Source of the DNA: Alkalihalobacillus trypoxylicola
GTDB taxonomy: Bacteria; Bacillota; Bacilli; Bacillales; Bacillaceae_D
Length of the DNA stretch: 64,000 bases
Assembly (NCBI RefSeq): GCF_001590785.1
Contig: NZ_LTAO01000012.1
Location: 248,001-312,000 of the forward strand
Direction of reading: 5' to 3'
Shown: positions 16,662-26,345 of the stretch, in pieces
Layout: each line of letters starts with the position of its first letter
Position numbering within the stretch: position 1 is the stretch's first letter
Position numbers and translations under genes: made by a program
The notes under the pieces: model-generated
What the model saw: the letters and a program-made list of their open reading frames with translations, nothing else
What the model was told of the DNA's origin: nothing
Database searches by the model: none

Positions 16662-16700
16662 GATTTCCTGTCTATGCTATTTAGACAGGTTCACCTCCTT
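16662..16700 (-). promoter_or_regulatory. sda leader with hairpin between Shine-Dalgarno and start codon
   Basis: On the minus strand AAGGAGGTGA (16700-16691) is a near-perfect ribosome site but lies 32 nt from the sda ATG. Between them CCTGTCTA and TAGACAGG form a perfect 8-bp stem with a 7-nt loop (16689-16667). Folding removes 23 nt and leaves an effective spacing of 9 nt. A weaker AGGAAATC adjoins the ATG and overlaps the 3' arm of the stem. Confidence 0.65.
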
Positions 16701-16820
16701 GAAAGATGTATTTTTTACTACGCAAACGTTCTAACCACACATTTTCTTTCATATGCTATAAGTTAATCCATTAATTAAGCTTATCCTACCATGTAACAGC
16801 TAATAGAACAACCGTTCGTT

Positions 16821-16920
16821 TTATCCACAACTAAACGTGGATAACTTGTGGGTTAAATGTGATTAACTGATTGGAAGTTAAGGTTTAAGGGTATTTTTGA
16901 CGTTAATAACTTTATCCACA
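16821..16920. promoter_or_regulatory. DnaA-box cluster between sda and yqeG
   Basis: Two perfect DnaA boxes TTATCCACA lie at 16821-16829 and 16912-16920. One-mismatch boxes on the opposite strand are CGTGGATAA at 16836-16844 and TGTGATTAA at 16858-16866. In B. subtilis the sda-yqeG interval is a known DnaA-binding cluster that links sda expression to replication initiation. The rest of the 431-bp gap is AT-rich promoter DNA. Confidence 0.85.
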
Positions 16921-17092
16921 TTCAAAAAAATGTGATTCTTGTCGAAAAGTATTTAATTTTCTGAATACATAATGTTTTTGTATATTTATTAATAGATTCA
17001 TCATAATTAGCTTATTTTATTGAAAATATTAGAAAAAGAAGGTATAGTTAAAGATTGGTTATAGATGAAGAAAATATAGTGGGGTGCGCATT

Positions 17093-17614
17093 TTGTTTAA
17101 AAACCTTTTTCCGAACCAATATGTAAAAAGTATTTATGAAATTAATTTAACTGAATTAAAGGAACTTGGTATTAAAGGAGTCATTACAGATTTAGATAAT
17201 ACATTAGTCGAGTGGGACCGTGCTTTGGCGACGACCGAGGTAAAAGAGTGGTTTAAAACTATTGAGAAATTAGATATGAAAATAACGATTGTATCCAATA
17301 ATAATGAAAGGCGAGTAAAAGCCTTTTCCGATCCTGAAAAAGTAGTTTATATTCATAGTGCAAAAAAACCAATGCGCCGTTCTTTTTTGCGAGCGAGTAA
17401 AGAGATGGGCTTGAAACCAAGTGAAGTGGTCGTAGTGGGGGACCAAATATTTACCGATGTTTTGGGTGGCAATAGAGCTGGACTTCAAACCATTCTTGTT
17501 GTTCCTGTTGCAAAAACGGACGGGTTCTTTACAAGATTTAACCGTAAAATGGAAAGAGTCGTTTTGAATCAAATGAGGAAAAAAGGACTGATACAATGGG
17601 AGGAAGAATCATGA
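17093..17614 (+). CDS. yqeG: YqeG-family HAD phosphatase
   Basis: HAD-superfamily IIIA phosphatase of 173 residues; the physiological substrate is not established. Motif I is DLDNTLVEWD, motif II is SNNN in ITIVSNNNERRV, the motif III Lys lies near KKPMRR, and motif IV is GDQIFTDVLGGN. The start is placed at TTG 17093, which aligns with the B. subtilis N-terminus and lies about 7 nt from GGGGTG; a GTG at 17084 in frame overlaps that site. It heads the yqeG-yqeM operon and overlaps yqeH by 4 nt (ATGA). Confidence 0.9.
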   Translation: MFKNLFPNQYVKSIYEINLTELKELGIKGVITDLDNTLVEWDRALATTEVKEWFKTIEKLDMKITIVSNNNERRVKAFSDPEKVVYIHSAKKPMRRSFLRASKEMGLKPSEVVVVGDQIFTDVLGGNRAGLQTILVVPVAKTDGFFTRFNRKMERVVLNQMRKKGLIQWEEES

Positions 17615-18729
17615 GTGAAGAAACTCAATATATATGTGCTGGCTGTGGTGTGAAAGTTCAAACTGAGGATAAAATGGCACTAGGCTATGCACCTCCATCT
17701 GCCTTACAACGCGATGTGATTATTTGTCAGCGCTGTTTTCGTTTAAAGCATTATAATGAAGTTCAAGATGTCTCATTAACAGATGATGATTTCTTGAAAA
17801 TTCTTCATACACTAGGACAAAAAAGGGCTCTTATCGTAAAAATTGTTGATGTGTTTGATTTTAATGGGAGCTGGCTGAATGGTTTGCATCGATTCGTTGG
17901 AAAAAATGAAGTATTATTAGTTGCGAACAAAGTTGATTTATTACCGAAGTCTACCAATCGTAATAAATTATTGAATTGGTTAAGAAAATCAGCTAGTGAT
18001 TTAGGGTTAAAGCCAATTGATGTAAAGCTAATGAGTGCTGCTAAGGGCGAAAGTGTTTTAGATATAGCCAATAGCATAGATGAGTATAGAAAAGGGAAAG
18101 ACGTATACATAGTAGGGGCGACAAACGTAGGAAAGTCAACCTTTATCAATCGAATAATTCGTGAATTTGAAGGAGATGAGGAACAGATGATTACGACATC
18201 TCACTTTCCAGGAACGACTTTGGATATGATTGATATCCCTCTTGATGATGGTCAAACCCTCTATGATACTCCAGGAATTATTAATCACCATCAAATGGCT
18301 CACTATATTGATAAAAAAGAATTAAAAATCATTACACCTAAAAAAGAAATTAAACCAATTGTTCATCAATTAAATGAAGGACAAACCCTTTTCTTTGCCG
18401 GACTTGCTAGAATGGATTTTGCAAAAGGAGAGCGAACCTCTTTTGTTTCCTTTTTCTCGAACGAGCTAAAAATTCATCGAACTAAAATAGAAAAAGCAGA
18501 CGAATTATTCTCTAACCACTTAGGAGATTTATTATCTCCACCAGGGACAGAATCGGTCAAAGATTTCCCAGAAATGGTGAAGCATACATTTAGAGTTAAG
18601 AATAACAAGGTCGATCTTGTTTACTCAGGATTAGGATTTGTTTCAATAAATGGAAGTGGGTTAGATGTCATAGCATATGCACCAAAAGGTGTACATGTAT
18701 CTATTCGAGAATCTATTATGGCAAATTAA
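17611..18729 (+). CDS. yqeH: ribosome biogenesis GTPase YqeH
   Basis: Circularly permuted GTPase needed for assembly of the 30S subunit. Length 372. An N-terminal zinc finger is built from CAGCG and CQRC. In permuted order, G4 (ANKVDL, about residue 104) and G5 precede G1 (GATNVGKST, about 167-175), then G3 DTPG. The C-terminal part binds RNA. Start ATG 17611 has GGGAGGAAG upstream; the in-frame ATG at 17596 does not. It lies in the conserved order before aroE. Confidence 0.95.
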   Translation: MSEETQYICAGCGVKVQTEDKMALGYAPPSALQRDVIICQRCFRLKHYNEVQDVSLTDDDFLKILHTLGQKRALIVKIVDVFDFNGSWLNGLHRFVGKNEVLLVANKVDLLPKSTNRNKLLNWLRKSASDLGLKPIDVKLMSAAKGESVLDIANSIDEYRKGKDVYIVGATNVGKSTFINRIIREFEGDEEQMITTSHFPGTTLDMIDIPLDDGQTLYDTPGIINHHQMAHYIDKKELKIITPKKEIKPIVHQLNEGQTLFFAGLARMDFAKGERTSFVSFFSNELKIHRTKIEKADELFSNHLGDLLSPPGTESVKDFPEMVKHTFRVKNNKVDLVYSGLGFVSINGSGLDVIAYAPKGVHVSIRESIMAN

Positions 18730-18745
18730 AGGTGGTCGGAATATC

Positions 18746-19597
18746 ATGGAAAAACTCTATGGACTGTTAGGTTACCCTGTTGGTCATTCTATGTCTCCAA
18801 GTATGCATAATAAGGCATTTGAAGATTTAAAAGTGGCTGCTAGATATATGGCATTTGAAGTAGAGCCTCAAAATCTCCAAAATGCTGTTGAGGCTATTCG
18901 TTCTCTACAGCTGGGTGGATGTAATGTTACCATTCCTCATAAGGTTGAGGTTATGAATTATCTAGATGAAATAGATGAAGAAGCACTGGAAATAGGAGCG
19001 GTGAACACCATTGTGAGAGAAGGTAATAAATTAATTGGGTACAATACAGATGGTAGAGGCTATTTACAGTCATTATTAGAAGTTCTAACAGGTGAGCTCT
19101 CTGAAAAACAAGTAGCCATTATTGGGGCTGGGGGGGCAGCAAGAGCAGTTGTAACAGCATTAAAAAATAATCATACAAAAAGGATAGTAGTGGCCAATCG
19201 GACGATAGAAAAAGCTGAGCAATTATTGAATAGACTTCATTCGCCGGTTTCTCTTTTGGAAGCTCAAGAAATAAAAACAGTTGAATCTAATTTAGAACAA
19301 TTTGATATTGTTATAAATACCACCTCTGTTGGAATGAGTCCGCAAGTAGAGCAGACACCTATCTGTTTGGACAAGCTGTCCAATAAAAGTATTGTAAGTG
19401 ATTTAATTTATAACCCTATAAAGACGAAATTTTTAACAGAAGCAGAAGCTAAAGGTGCTACGATTTTAAACGGGGTTGGAATGTTTGTGAATCAAGGTGC
19501 TTTATCTTTTGAATATTGGACAAAGCAGAGTCCTAATCGTAAGCTTATGACAAAAACAGTTCTTCAACAACTAGGAGGTTACTATGTTAACAGGTAA
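18746..19597 (+). CDS. aroE: shikimate dehydrogenase
   Basis: NADPH-dependent reduction of 3-dehydroshikimate to shikimate in aromatic amino acid synthesis. Length 283. The substrate site includes GHSMSPSMHN and the catalytic Lys in NVTIPHKVEVM; the Asp in NTDGRGY is also conserved. The dinucleotide loop is GAGGAARAV. ATG 18746 follows AAAGGTGG. The 3' end overlaps yhbY by 14 nt. Confidence 0.96.
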   Translation: MEKLYGLLGYPVGHSMSPSMHNKAFEDLKVAARYMAFEVEPQNLQNAVEAIRSLQLGGCNVTIPHKVEVMNYLDEIDEEALEIGAVNTIVREGNKLIGYNTDGRGYLQSLLEVLTGELSEKQVAIIGAGGAARAVVTALKNNHTKRIVVANRTIEKAEQLLNRLHSPVSLLEAQEIKTVESNLEQFDIVINTTSVGMSPQVEQTPICLDKLSNKSIVSDLIYNPIKTKFLTEAEAKGATILNGVGMFVNQGALSFEYWTKQSPNRKLMTKTVLQQLGGYYVNR

Positions 19598-19874
19598 ACA
19601 AAAACGTTTTTTGCGAGCGAAAGCTCACCATCTTTCACCTATTTTTCAAGTTGGAAAGGGTGGAGTAAATGAAAATATGATCCAACAAATCATTGATGTA
19701 TTAGAAGTAAGAGAATTAATTAAAATAAGTGTTCTTCAAAATTGTGAATATGATAAAAGTGAAGTGGCAGAAAGCTTATCCACAGGAGCTAAGGCAGAGC
19801 TTGTCCAAATAATTGGCAGCACAATTGTTTTATATAAAGAATCAAAGGAAAATAAGGTTTTAGTGCTACCATAG
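19584..19874 (+). CDS. yhbY: YhbY/YqeI-family RNA-binding protein (CRM domain)
   Basis: Single CRM-domain protein of 96 residues, associated with pre-50S ribosomal particles in homologues. The family's N-terminal pattern LTGKQKRFLRAKAHHL, the GKGG loop and a C-terminal GSTIVLYKES are clear. Start ATG 19584 sits inside aroE behind CTAGGAGGT. In B. subtilis the gene in this place is yqeI. Confidence 0.93.
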   Translation: MLTGKQKRFLRAKAHHLSPIFQVGKGGVNENMIQQIIDVLEVRELIKISVLQNCEYDKSEVAESLSTGAKAELVQIIGSTIVLYKESKENKVLVLP

Positions 19875-19904
19875 ATAAAAAGAGAAAAAGGGGCTATCTT
19901 AAAT

Positions 19905-20486
19905 ATGAAGGAAATTGGATTGTTTGGAGGAACATTTGATCCACCACACATCGGTCATATGATTATGGCTCAAGAGGTCTTAAATCAATGTCATTTAGAT
20001 GAAATTTGGTTTGTGCCCGTTCATACTCCTCCTCATAAAAAGCGCGAGTCGCAAACTTCAAATGAAGACAGGCTTAAAATGCTAGAAGCATGTGTTTCAG
20101 ATGTGGAGAATTTTTTTATTTCTACGGTTGAATATGAACGGAAAGGAATATCCTATACCTTCGATACGGTGAAGCACCTTCGTAGTCAGTTTCCTGATGT
20201 GAAGTTTTATTTTATTATTGGTGGAGATATGATCGAGCAACTATCAAATTGGCATCAAATAGAAGAGCTGAAGGATATGATAACCTTTATTGGTGTTCAT
20301 CGCCCTGGTAGTGATGTAGTCAAAAGTGAAAATATACTCCAAATCAAAACGATTCAAATAGATGTATCCTCAAGTTTGATAAGGAAGCGTATTAAAGAAG
20401 GAAAGCCTATAAAATATTTAGTTCCTGAGCAGGTAGAGAGAATGATAAGAAAGAGAGGGTTATATGGAGAGGGAGCAAGCACTTGA
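19905..20486 (+). CDS. nadD: nicotinate-nucleotide adenylyltransferase
   Basis: Joins nicotinate mononucleotide and ATP to deamido-NAD in NAD synthesis. Length 193. The nucleotidyltransferase signature GGTFDPPHIGHM opens the protein, GGDMIEQL lies mid-way, and the ISSTxIR-equivalent SSSLIRKR is near the C-terminus. ATG 19905 is used. It overlaps yqeK by 23 nt. Confidence 0.96.
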   Translation: MKEIGLFGGTFDPPHIGHMIMAQEVLNQCHLDEIWFVPVHTPPHKKRESQTSNEDRLKMLEACVSDVENFFISTVEYERKGISYTFDTVKHLRSQFPDVKFYFIIGGDMIEQLSNWHQIEELKDMITFIGVHRPGSDVVKSENILQIKTIQIDVSSSLIRKRIKEGKPIKYLVPEQVERMIRKRGLYGEGAST

Positions 20487-21042
20487 ACTCATTAAACCTC
20501 ATTTAACTGAACATCGTTTTCAGCATACTCTTGGAGTCATGCAGACAGCTATTACGCTATCAAAAAGATTTGGAGCTGACCCTAAAAAAGCAGAGCTTGC
20601 TGCTATCTTTCATGATTATGCCAAGTTTCGCGACAAAAATGAAATGCGTGATTTGGTAAAAAAGAAGTTGAAATGGCAGGATTTGCTACACTATGGTGAT
20701 GAACTACTACATGCACCGTGTGGAGCGTACTATGTTCAACATGAAATAGGCATTACCGATTATGATATATTAGATGCTATTGCCTATCATACGACAGGTC
20801 GTCCAGAAATGAATGAGCTAGAAAAAATCATTTTCTTAGCAGATTATATAGAGCCAGGAAGGCAATTTAAAGGCGTTGAAGAAGTACGTATAATAGCCCA
20901 AACGGACTTAGATGCTGCTATTATTCAATCTTTGGAAAATACGATTGCTTTTCTTTTAAGGAGACGCCAACTAATTTTTCCTGATACGCTCGCCACTTAT
21001 AATGCATTAATAAAAAATCAAAAAGGGAGTCGTGATATTTAG
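20464..21042 (+). CDS. yqeK: HD-domain diadenosine tetraphosphate hydrolase YqeK
   Basis: HD-superfamily metal hydrolase of 192 residues. Bacterial YqeK proteins cleave Ap4A symmetrically. Metal-binding residues appear as HRFQHTLGV, FHDYAKF (the HD pair), LLHAPCGAYYV and the later ADYIEPGR. ATG 20464 has AAGAGAGGG upstream inside nadD. Its stop shares one base with the rsfS start. The nadD-yqeK pairing is widely conserved. Confidence 0.94.
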   Translation: MEREQALELIKPHLTEHRFQHTLGVMQTAITLSKRFGADPKKAELAAIFHDYAKFRDKNEMRDLVKKKLKWQDLLHYGDELLHAPCGAYYVQHEIGITDYDILDAIAYHTTGRPEMNELEKIIFLADYIEPGRQFKGVEEVRIIAQTDLDAAIIQSLENTIAFLLRRRQLIFPDTLATYNALIKNQKGSRDI

Positions 21043-21395
21043 TGATTAACGATCAAATTTTCTCATTAGCGGTGCAAAGTATTGATGATAAAAAAGCTCA
21101 AAATATTGTTGCTTTAAATATGCAAGGAATTTCGCCCATTGCAGATTACTTTATTATTTGCCAAGGGAATTCAGAGAAACAAGTGCAAGCTATTGCTCAT
21201 GAATTAAAAAAGGTGATGCAAGAAAACGGTCTAGACATTAAACGTTTAGAGGGCTATGATACAGCACGCTGGGTGCTTATCGATCTTGGTAATACAGTTG
21301 TTCATATTTTTCATAAAGATGAGCGTATTTATTATAATTTGGAAAAATTATGGGGAGATGCGCCCGTTATTGAATTAGAAGGTGTTTTAAAATAA
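21042..21395 (+). CDS. rsfS: ribosome silencing factor RsfS
   Basis: Binds ribosomal protein L14 on the 50S subunit and prevents joining with 30S in nutrient-poor conditions. Length 117, normal. The family segments ADYFIICQGNSEKQVQAIA and GYDTARWVLIDLGNTVVHIF are present. It starts with GTG that overlaps the yqeK stop (TAGTG), and its own stop overlaps the next ATG (TAATG). Such tight spacing indicates coupled translation. Confidence 0.95.
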   Translation: MINDQIFSLAVQSIDDKKAQNIVALNMQGISPIADYFIICQGNSEKQVQAIAHELKKVMQENGLDIKRLEGYDTARWVLIDLGNTVVHIFHKDERIYYNLEKLWGDAPVIELEGVLK

Positions 21396-22255
21396 TGGAG
21401 TTTAAACCGGGTTATAATGTTACATTGCCAGTGGAAAGAAAGACGAATTTTGGATATTTTTTAAAAGCGGATTCAGAAGATATCTTATTACACAACCATG
21501 ATGTAACAACAGATATAGAAGTTGGTCAGAAAATAAATGTTTTCCTTTATCATGATCACGAAGGTCGATTAGCTGCCACGATGGAAGAGCCGATTATATC
21601 AGTTGGTGAATATGCTTGGTTGGAAGTGGTAGGAGTTCGAACTGGACACGGTGTCTTTTTGTTTAATGGAATTCGCCGAGATCTCTTCTTATCGATGGAC
21701 GAACTTCCAAGCGACCGTGGCTTCTGGCCTGTAAAAGGTGATAAACTGCCTGTCACTATCACTTGGGACAAAAGAGGTCGTATGATGGCAAAGCTGTTAA
21801 GAGGAAAACCAATTGAAGAGCAGGCTACGGAAGCTCCTGAAACGCTCTTAAACGAAGAGGTATCAGGTTTTGTTTATCATTATTTGGATGATGGAGCATT
21901 ATTATTATCGAAAGAGGGTTATTTAGGCTTTATACATCACGATGAAATGACTGAAAAACCTCGTTATGGTCAATTTATAACGGGAAGAGTAGCATATGTC
22001 CGTCCAGATGGTCGTATTAATTTATCCTTAAAGCCCATACGCTCTGTTCAGCAGAAGGAAGATTCTGAACGAATTTTCTCTTATCTAATTGAACGTGGAG
22101 GAGCGATGCCTTATTCAGATAAAAGTAACCCTGATGATATTAAGGCTCGTTTTCAACTAAGTAAAGGCGCTTTTAAACGAGCGTTAGGAAAGTTATTAAA
22201 AGAAGGTAAGATTGAACAAAAAGATGGCTGGACTTATGCAAAGGAGCAGAAATGA
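21395..22255 (+). CDS. cvfB: CvfB/YitL-family S1-like RNA-binding protein
   Basis: RNA-binding protein of 286 residues with several S1/OB-like domains and a C-terminal winged helix. The N-terminus GYNVTLPVERKTNFGYFL, the repeated GFVYHY and GFIHHDEMTEKPRYGQ S1-like segment, and the end DIKARFQLSKGAFKRALGKL are family features. Staphylococcal CvfB affects virulence gene expression. It lies between rsfS and yqeM, while B. subtilis keeps its homologue yitL elsewhere. Confidence 0.88.
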   Translation: MEFKPGYNVTLPVERKTNFGYFLKADSEDILLHNHDVTTDIEVGQKINVFLYHDHEGRLAATMEEPIISVGEYAWLEVVGVRTGHGVFLFNGIRRDLFLSMDELPSDRGFWPVKGDKLPVTITWDKRGRMMAKLLRGKPIEEQATEAPETLLNEEVSGFVYHYLDDGALLLSKEGYLGFIHHDEMTEKPRYGQFITGRVAYVRPDGRINLSLKPIRSVQQKEDSERIFSYLIERGGAMPYSDKSNPDDIKARFQLSKGAFKRALGKLLKEGKIEQKDGWTYAKEQK

Positions 22256-22992
22256 ATTACATGATTTTTGCTGCTTTATATGACCATCTAATGTCAGAAG
22301 CTCCTTACGACAGATGGCTCGACTATGTCAAAAATAATAGTAATCCAGCCTTAAAAGGTTTAGATATAATGGATGTAGGCTGCGGAACTGGCGAAATGGT
22401 GATTAGGTACGGGCAAGAGGGAGCTAATGTCACAGGGATAGATTTATCTTCTGAAATGCTTTTAGTGGCAAAAGAAAAGACAGACAAACTTGGTTTAACT
22501 CCTTTTTTAATAGAGCAGGATATGGCGAGTCTCCCTTTTATAGGAGAGTTTGACGTCATTACGGTATTTTGTGATTCTTTAAATTATTTAAAAACGGAAA
22601 CAGATGTTAAATCGGCCTTTACCTCTTTTTTTCAGCAACTAAAAACGGGTGGTATGCTATTATTTGATGTTCATTCTCCTTATAAAATCACTAATGTTTA
22701 TAGTAATCAGACGTTTGCTGATGACGGAGACGAAATATCGTATATATGGAATTCCTTTGAAGGGAAAGAAGTATTAAGCATCGAGCATGAACTAACCTTC
22801 TTTGTAAAAAATGAGGACAACCTTTATCAAAGACATGAAGAATTACACTTTCAAAGAACTTATCCTATCGCTAATTATAAAGAGTGGCTTGAGGAAATCG
22901 GCTTTGTAGTGGAAAAAATTGAAGCTGATTTTCGAGCTGAAGCACCTTGTGAAGAAAGTGAAAGAATTTTCTTTAAAGCTGTAAAAAAGTAG
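22252..22992 (+). CDS. yqeM: SAM-dependent methyltransferase YqeM
   Basis: Class I methyltransferase of 246 residues with unassigned substrate. The SAM-binding loop is DVGCGTGEM, followed by the acidic GIDLSSEML and FDVITVFCDSLNYL. The start ATG overlaps the cvfB stop by 4 nt. It is the last gene of the yqeG operon before a terminator and convergent comER. Confidence 0.9.
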   Translation: MNYMIFAALYDHLMSEAPYDRWLDYVKNNSNPALKGLDIMDVGCGTGEMVIRYGQEGANVTGIDLSSEMLLVAKEKTDKLGLTPFLIEQDMASLPFIGEFDVITVFCDSLNYLKTETDVKSAFTSFFQQLKTGGMLLFDVHSPYKITNVYSNQTFADDGDEISYIWNSFEGKEVLSIEHELTFFVKNEDNLYQRHEELHFQRTYPIANYKEWLEEIGFVVEKIEADFRAEAPCEESERIFFKAVKK

Positions 22993-23022
22993 CAGGAAAG
23001 AAGCTGTCCATATAGAATTATT

Positions 23023-23057
23023 AAAAAAGGTAACCATTAGAAGGTTACCTCTTTTTT
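23023..23057. terminator. bidirectional terminator between yqeM and comER
   Basis: Stem AGGTAACC (23028-23035) with GGTTACCT (23043-23050), flanked by AAAAA and TTTTTT runs, between convergent genes. Confidence 0.85.
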
Positions 23058-23877
23058 ACTCTTGGAAAAGTTGATTAATTTTGATGCGTTCTTGATCATA
23101 CTTTGCATGTGTTTGTTGAAATAAATGGTCAAACAGAGACCCTAACTCATTTTCCAATACCTTTAATCCCTCTCCCGTAATTCCTCCAGGGACACAGACC
23201 CTTTCCTGTAAAGTAGTGAGAGTAAAGTGCCTTTTCTCTAATAGCTTTCCCATTCCAATTAACATATCAGTGGCTAAAATGGTTGCTTCTTCTTCTGAAA
23301 TGTTTGTTTGTCTTACCGCTCCATATATGAATTCTTGTAGTAAATAACTGAAGAACGCAGGACCGCAGCAAATAATATCAGATGCTACTCTTGTTATGTC
23401 CTCTTGAATAAGTAAAGGTTCCGAAATACTGTTCATTAATTCTTTTAGGATTTTTTGGTCACTTGCTGTACAACTATCGCCAAAGCTTATTAAAGAAGAG
23501 CCGGACTGAACTCGATTTAAAATGCTCGGAATAGCCCGAGCCACTTTGCAATCTATTTGCTCTTCCAGCTGTGAGACTGTGATTGGACTCGTGATCGAGA
23601 CGATAAAATGGTCTTTAGTAGCTACCTCTTTTATTTCATTGATTACAGTTGGAAATTGAGGTGGTTTAACACAAATAAAACAAATATCTGACTGACTCAA
23701 AACTTGCTTTGCATTTGTAGCTACAGTGATGGAGGGAAATCTATTCTCAATTTCAGCTGTTTTTTCGTGACTTCTATTATATATAATGAATTGCTCAGAA
23801 CATATTTTCTTTGAATCTATCCATGACTCAATTAAAATGGTCCCCATGCTACCTGTTCCGATTATTCCTATCTTCAC
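23056..23877 (-). CDS. comER: ComER, pyrroline-5-carboxylate-reductase-like protein
   Basis: 273-residue member of the ProC family with an N-terminal NAD(P) loop IGTGSMGTIL and the conserved CVKPPQ and VPGGITGEGL segments. In B. subtilis comER is divergent from comEA and not required for competence; its enzymatic role is uncertain. The first codon is GTG 23877, with a GGGGGGGAAAAG ribosome site just upstream. It keeps the same divergent arrangement here, though a broken repeat element now fills the shared promoter region. Confidence 0.9.
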   Translation of the reverse strand: MKIGIIGTGSMGTILIESWIDSKKICSEQFIIYNRSHEKTAEIENRFPSITVATNAKQVLSQSDICFICVKPPQFPTVINEIKEVATKDHFIVSITSPITVSQLEEQIDCKVARAIPSILNRVQSGSSLISFGDSCTASDQKILKELMNSISEPLLIQEDITRVASDIICCGPAFFSYLLQEFIYGAVRQTNISEEEATILATDMLIGMGKLLEKRHFTLTTLQERVCVPGGITGEGLKVLENELGSLFDHLFQQTHAKYDQERIKINQLFQE

Positions 23878-23902
23878 CTTTTCCCCCCCTTTTTTCTCAT
23901 TT

Positions 23903-24045
23903 GAGTGAATTTCATAATGGCTCTATAAACGAATAAAACCGAATGTTTCTTATAAAATATGTTTTAAACGTTTGCGAATTAACTTCTTGATTGAAACGGT
24001 AGGTAGTGACTCCAAAAGGATCAGCGCAGTCTTCAGCTAACTCTG
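23903..24045 (-). repeat. broken copy of the 266-bp repeat element
   Basis: The right-hand half of the element (from the GAGTGAATTTCAT terminus to the GCGCAGTCT block) is intact in minus orientation. At about 24029 the sequence jumps into TCAGCTAACTCTG, the inverse complement of the expected internal arm, and then ends. The other terminal inverted repeat is missing. The copy occupies most of the 292-bp comER-comEA gap. Confidence 0.75.
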
Positions 24046-24169
24046 CACTAGTACTAAATGTATGTGGAAATGGTTTAGTTATGATAAAAATTTATTCGTA
24101 AAGTCGATTGACTCATTCATGCGGCAAATCCAAATAGGGTTCGAGTACAAATGGAAAGGGTTTAATTTT

Positions 24170-24811
24170 ATGAATCAAATAAAATGGTTAAAAAAGGAAA
24201 ATGCCTGGATGCTGGTTACTATTGGGTGCTTATTACTTATGGTTTTAATAGGAGGGAGCTTTTTTATGAAATCTCATAATCAAGCAAAGAGTGATACGGA
24301 TTGGCTATTTCTCACTGAATCAAAGGATATAGAGAGTAGTTTTGAGGACGAAGATGCTCAAATATTACCACAAGAAATCGTCGTTGACCTAAAGGGAGCT
24401 GTCAATATGCCAGGCATATATTTAATGAGTGATGGTGGAAGGGTCTATGAGGTTATCGAAAAAGCTGGTGGTTTAAGAGAAGATGCAGATGAGCAAAGAG
24501 TGAATCTAGCAGCCCTTTTAAAAGATGAGATGGTCCTCTATATCCCAACAGAGGGGGAAATGGAAGGAGAGGAAGCGATAGCAGCAGGAATTTTTGAATT
24601 AAATGAACGAGATGATGGAAAAGTAAATATTAACACAGCAACTGAAAGTGAATTGCAGCAACTTTCTGGAGTAGGTCCTGCAAAAGCGGGACAAATCATA
24701 CAGTATCGTGAACAAAATGGTCCATTTGAAAAGATTGAAGATTTAAAGAAGGTATCAGGTATAGGAGAAAAATCTTTTGAACAATTAAGAGAATCTATTA
24801 AGGCTCAATAA
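24170..24811 (+). CDS. comEA: competence protein ComEA, DNA receptor
   Basis: Membrane-anchored DNA receptor for natural transformation. Length 213 (B. subtilis 205). One membrane helix spans residues 14-34, an SLBB domain starts at VVDLKGAVNMPGIY, and a C-terminal helix-hairpin-helix DNA-binding domain contains VNINTATESELQQLSGVG and the second VSGIGEKSFEQL. Start ATG 24170 follows GGAAAGGG at 9 nt; longer in-frame readings from 24062 run into the repeat and have no site. ComEA hands DNA to the ComEC channel. Confidence 0.95.
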   Translation: MNQIKWLKKENAWMLVTIGCLLLMVLIGGSFFMKSHNQAKSDTDWLFLTESKDIESSFEDEDAQILPQEIVVDLKGAVNMPGIYLMSDGGRVYEVIEKAGGLREDADEQRVNLAALLKDEMVLYIPTEGEMEGEEAIAAGIFELNERDDGKVNINTATESELQQLSGVGPAKAGQIIQYREQNGPFEKIEDLKKVSGIGEKSFEQLRESIKAQ

Positions 24812-24912
24812 AAAAGAGTGAATTTATAAAAAGTTCTGATAAAATGAATGTAATCATCTAATACGATGATAATTATAGCATATGGATGAAATGTGATGTG
24901 AAGGGAGAGTAA

Positions 24913-26208
<1,296 letters not shown>

Positions 26209-26345
26209 ACCCAAAGTTACTAACTAAGTCAATCTATGATGGATGAATACTACTAATTTTTAGGTTGATCTTGACGGTTATTAGCTCTTTTCAATAAACT
26301 ATGGTTAGACAGAAAAGAGCTAGCTAACCTAGAGGAGTGGACAAG

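Noticed and set aside
16674-16697. Leader peptide GTG-AAC-CTG-TCT-AAA-TAG before sda
   Set aside because: The GTG overlaps the strong ribosome site, leaving no spacing for initiation; a three-codon CTG start is possible but not supportable. The hairpin explanation is preferred.
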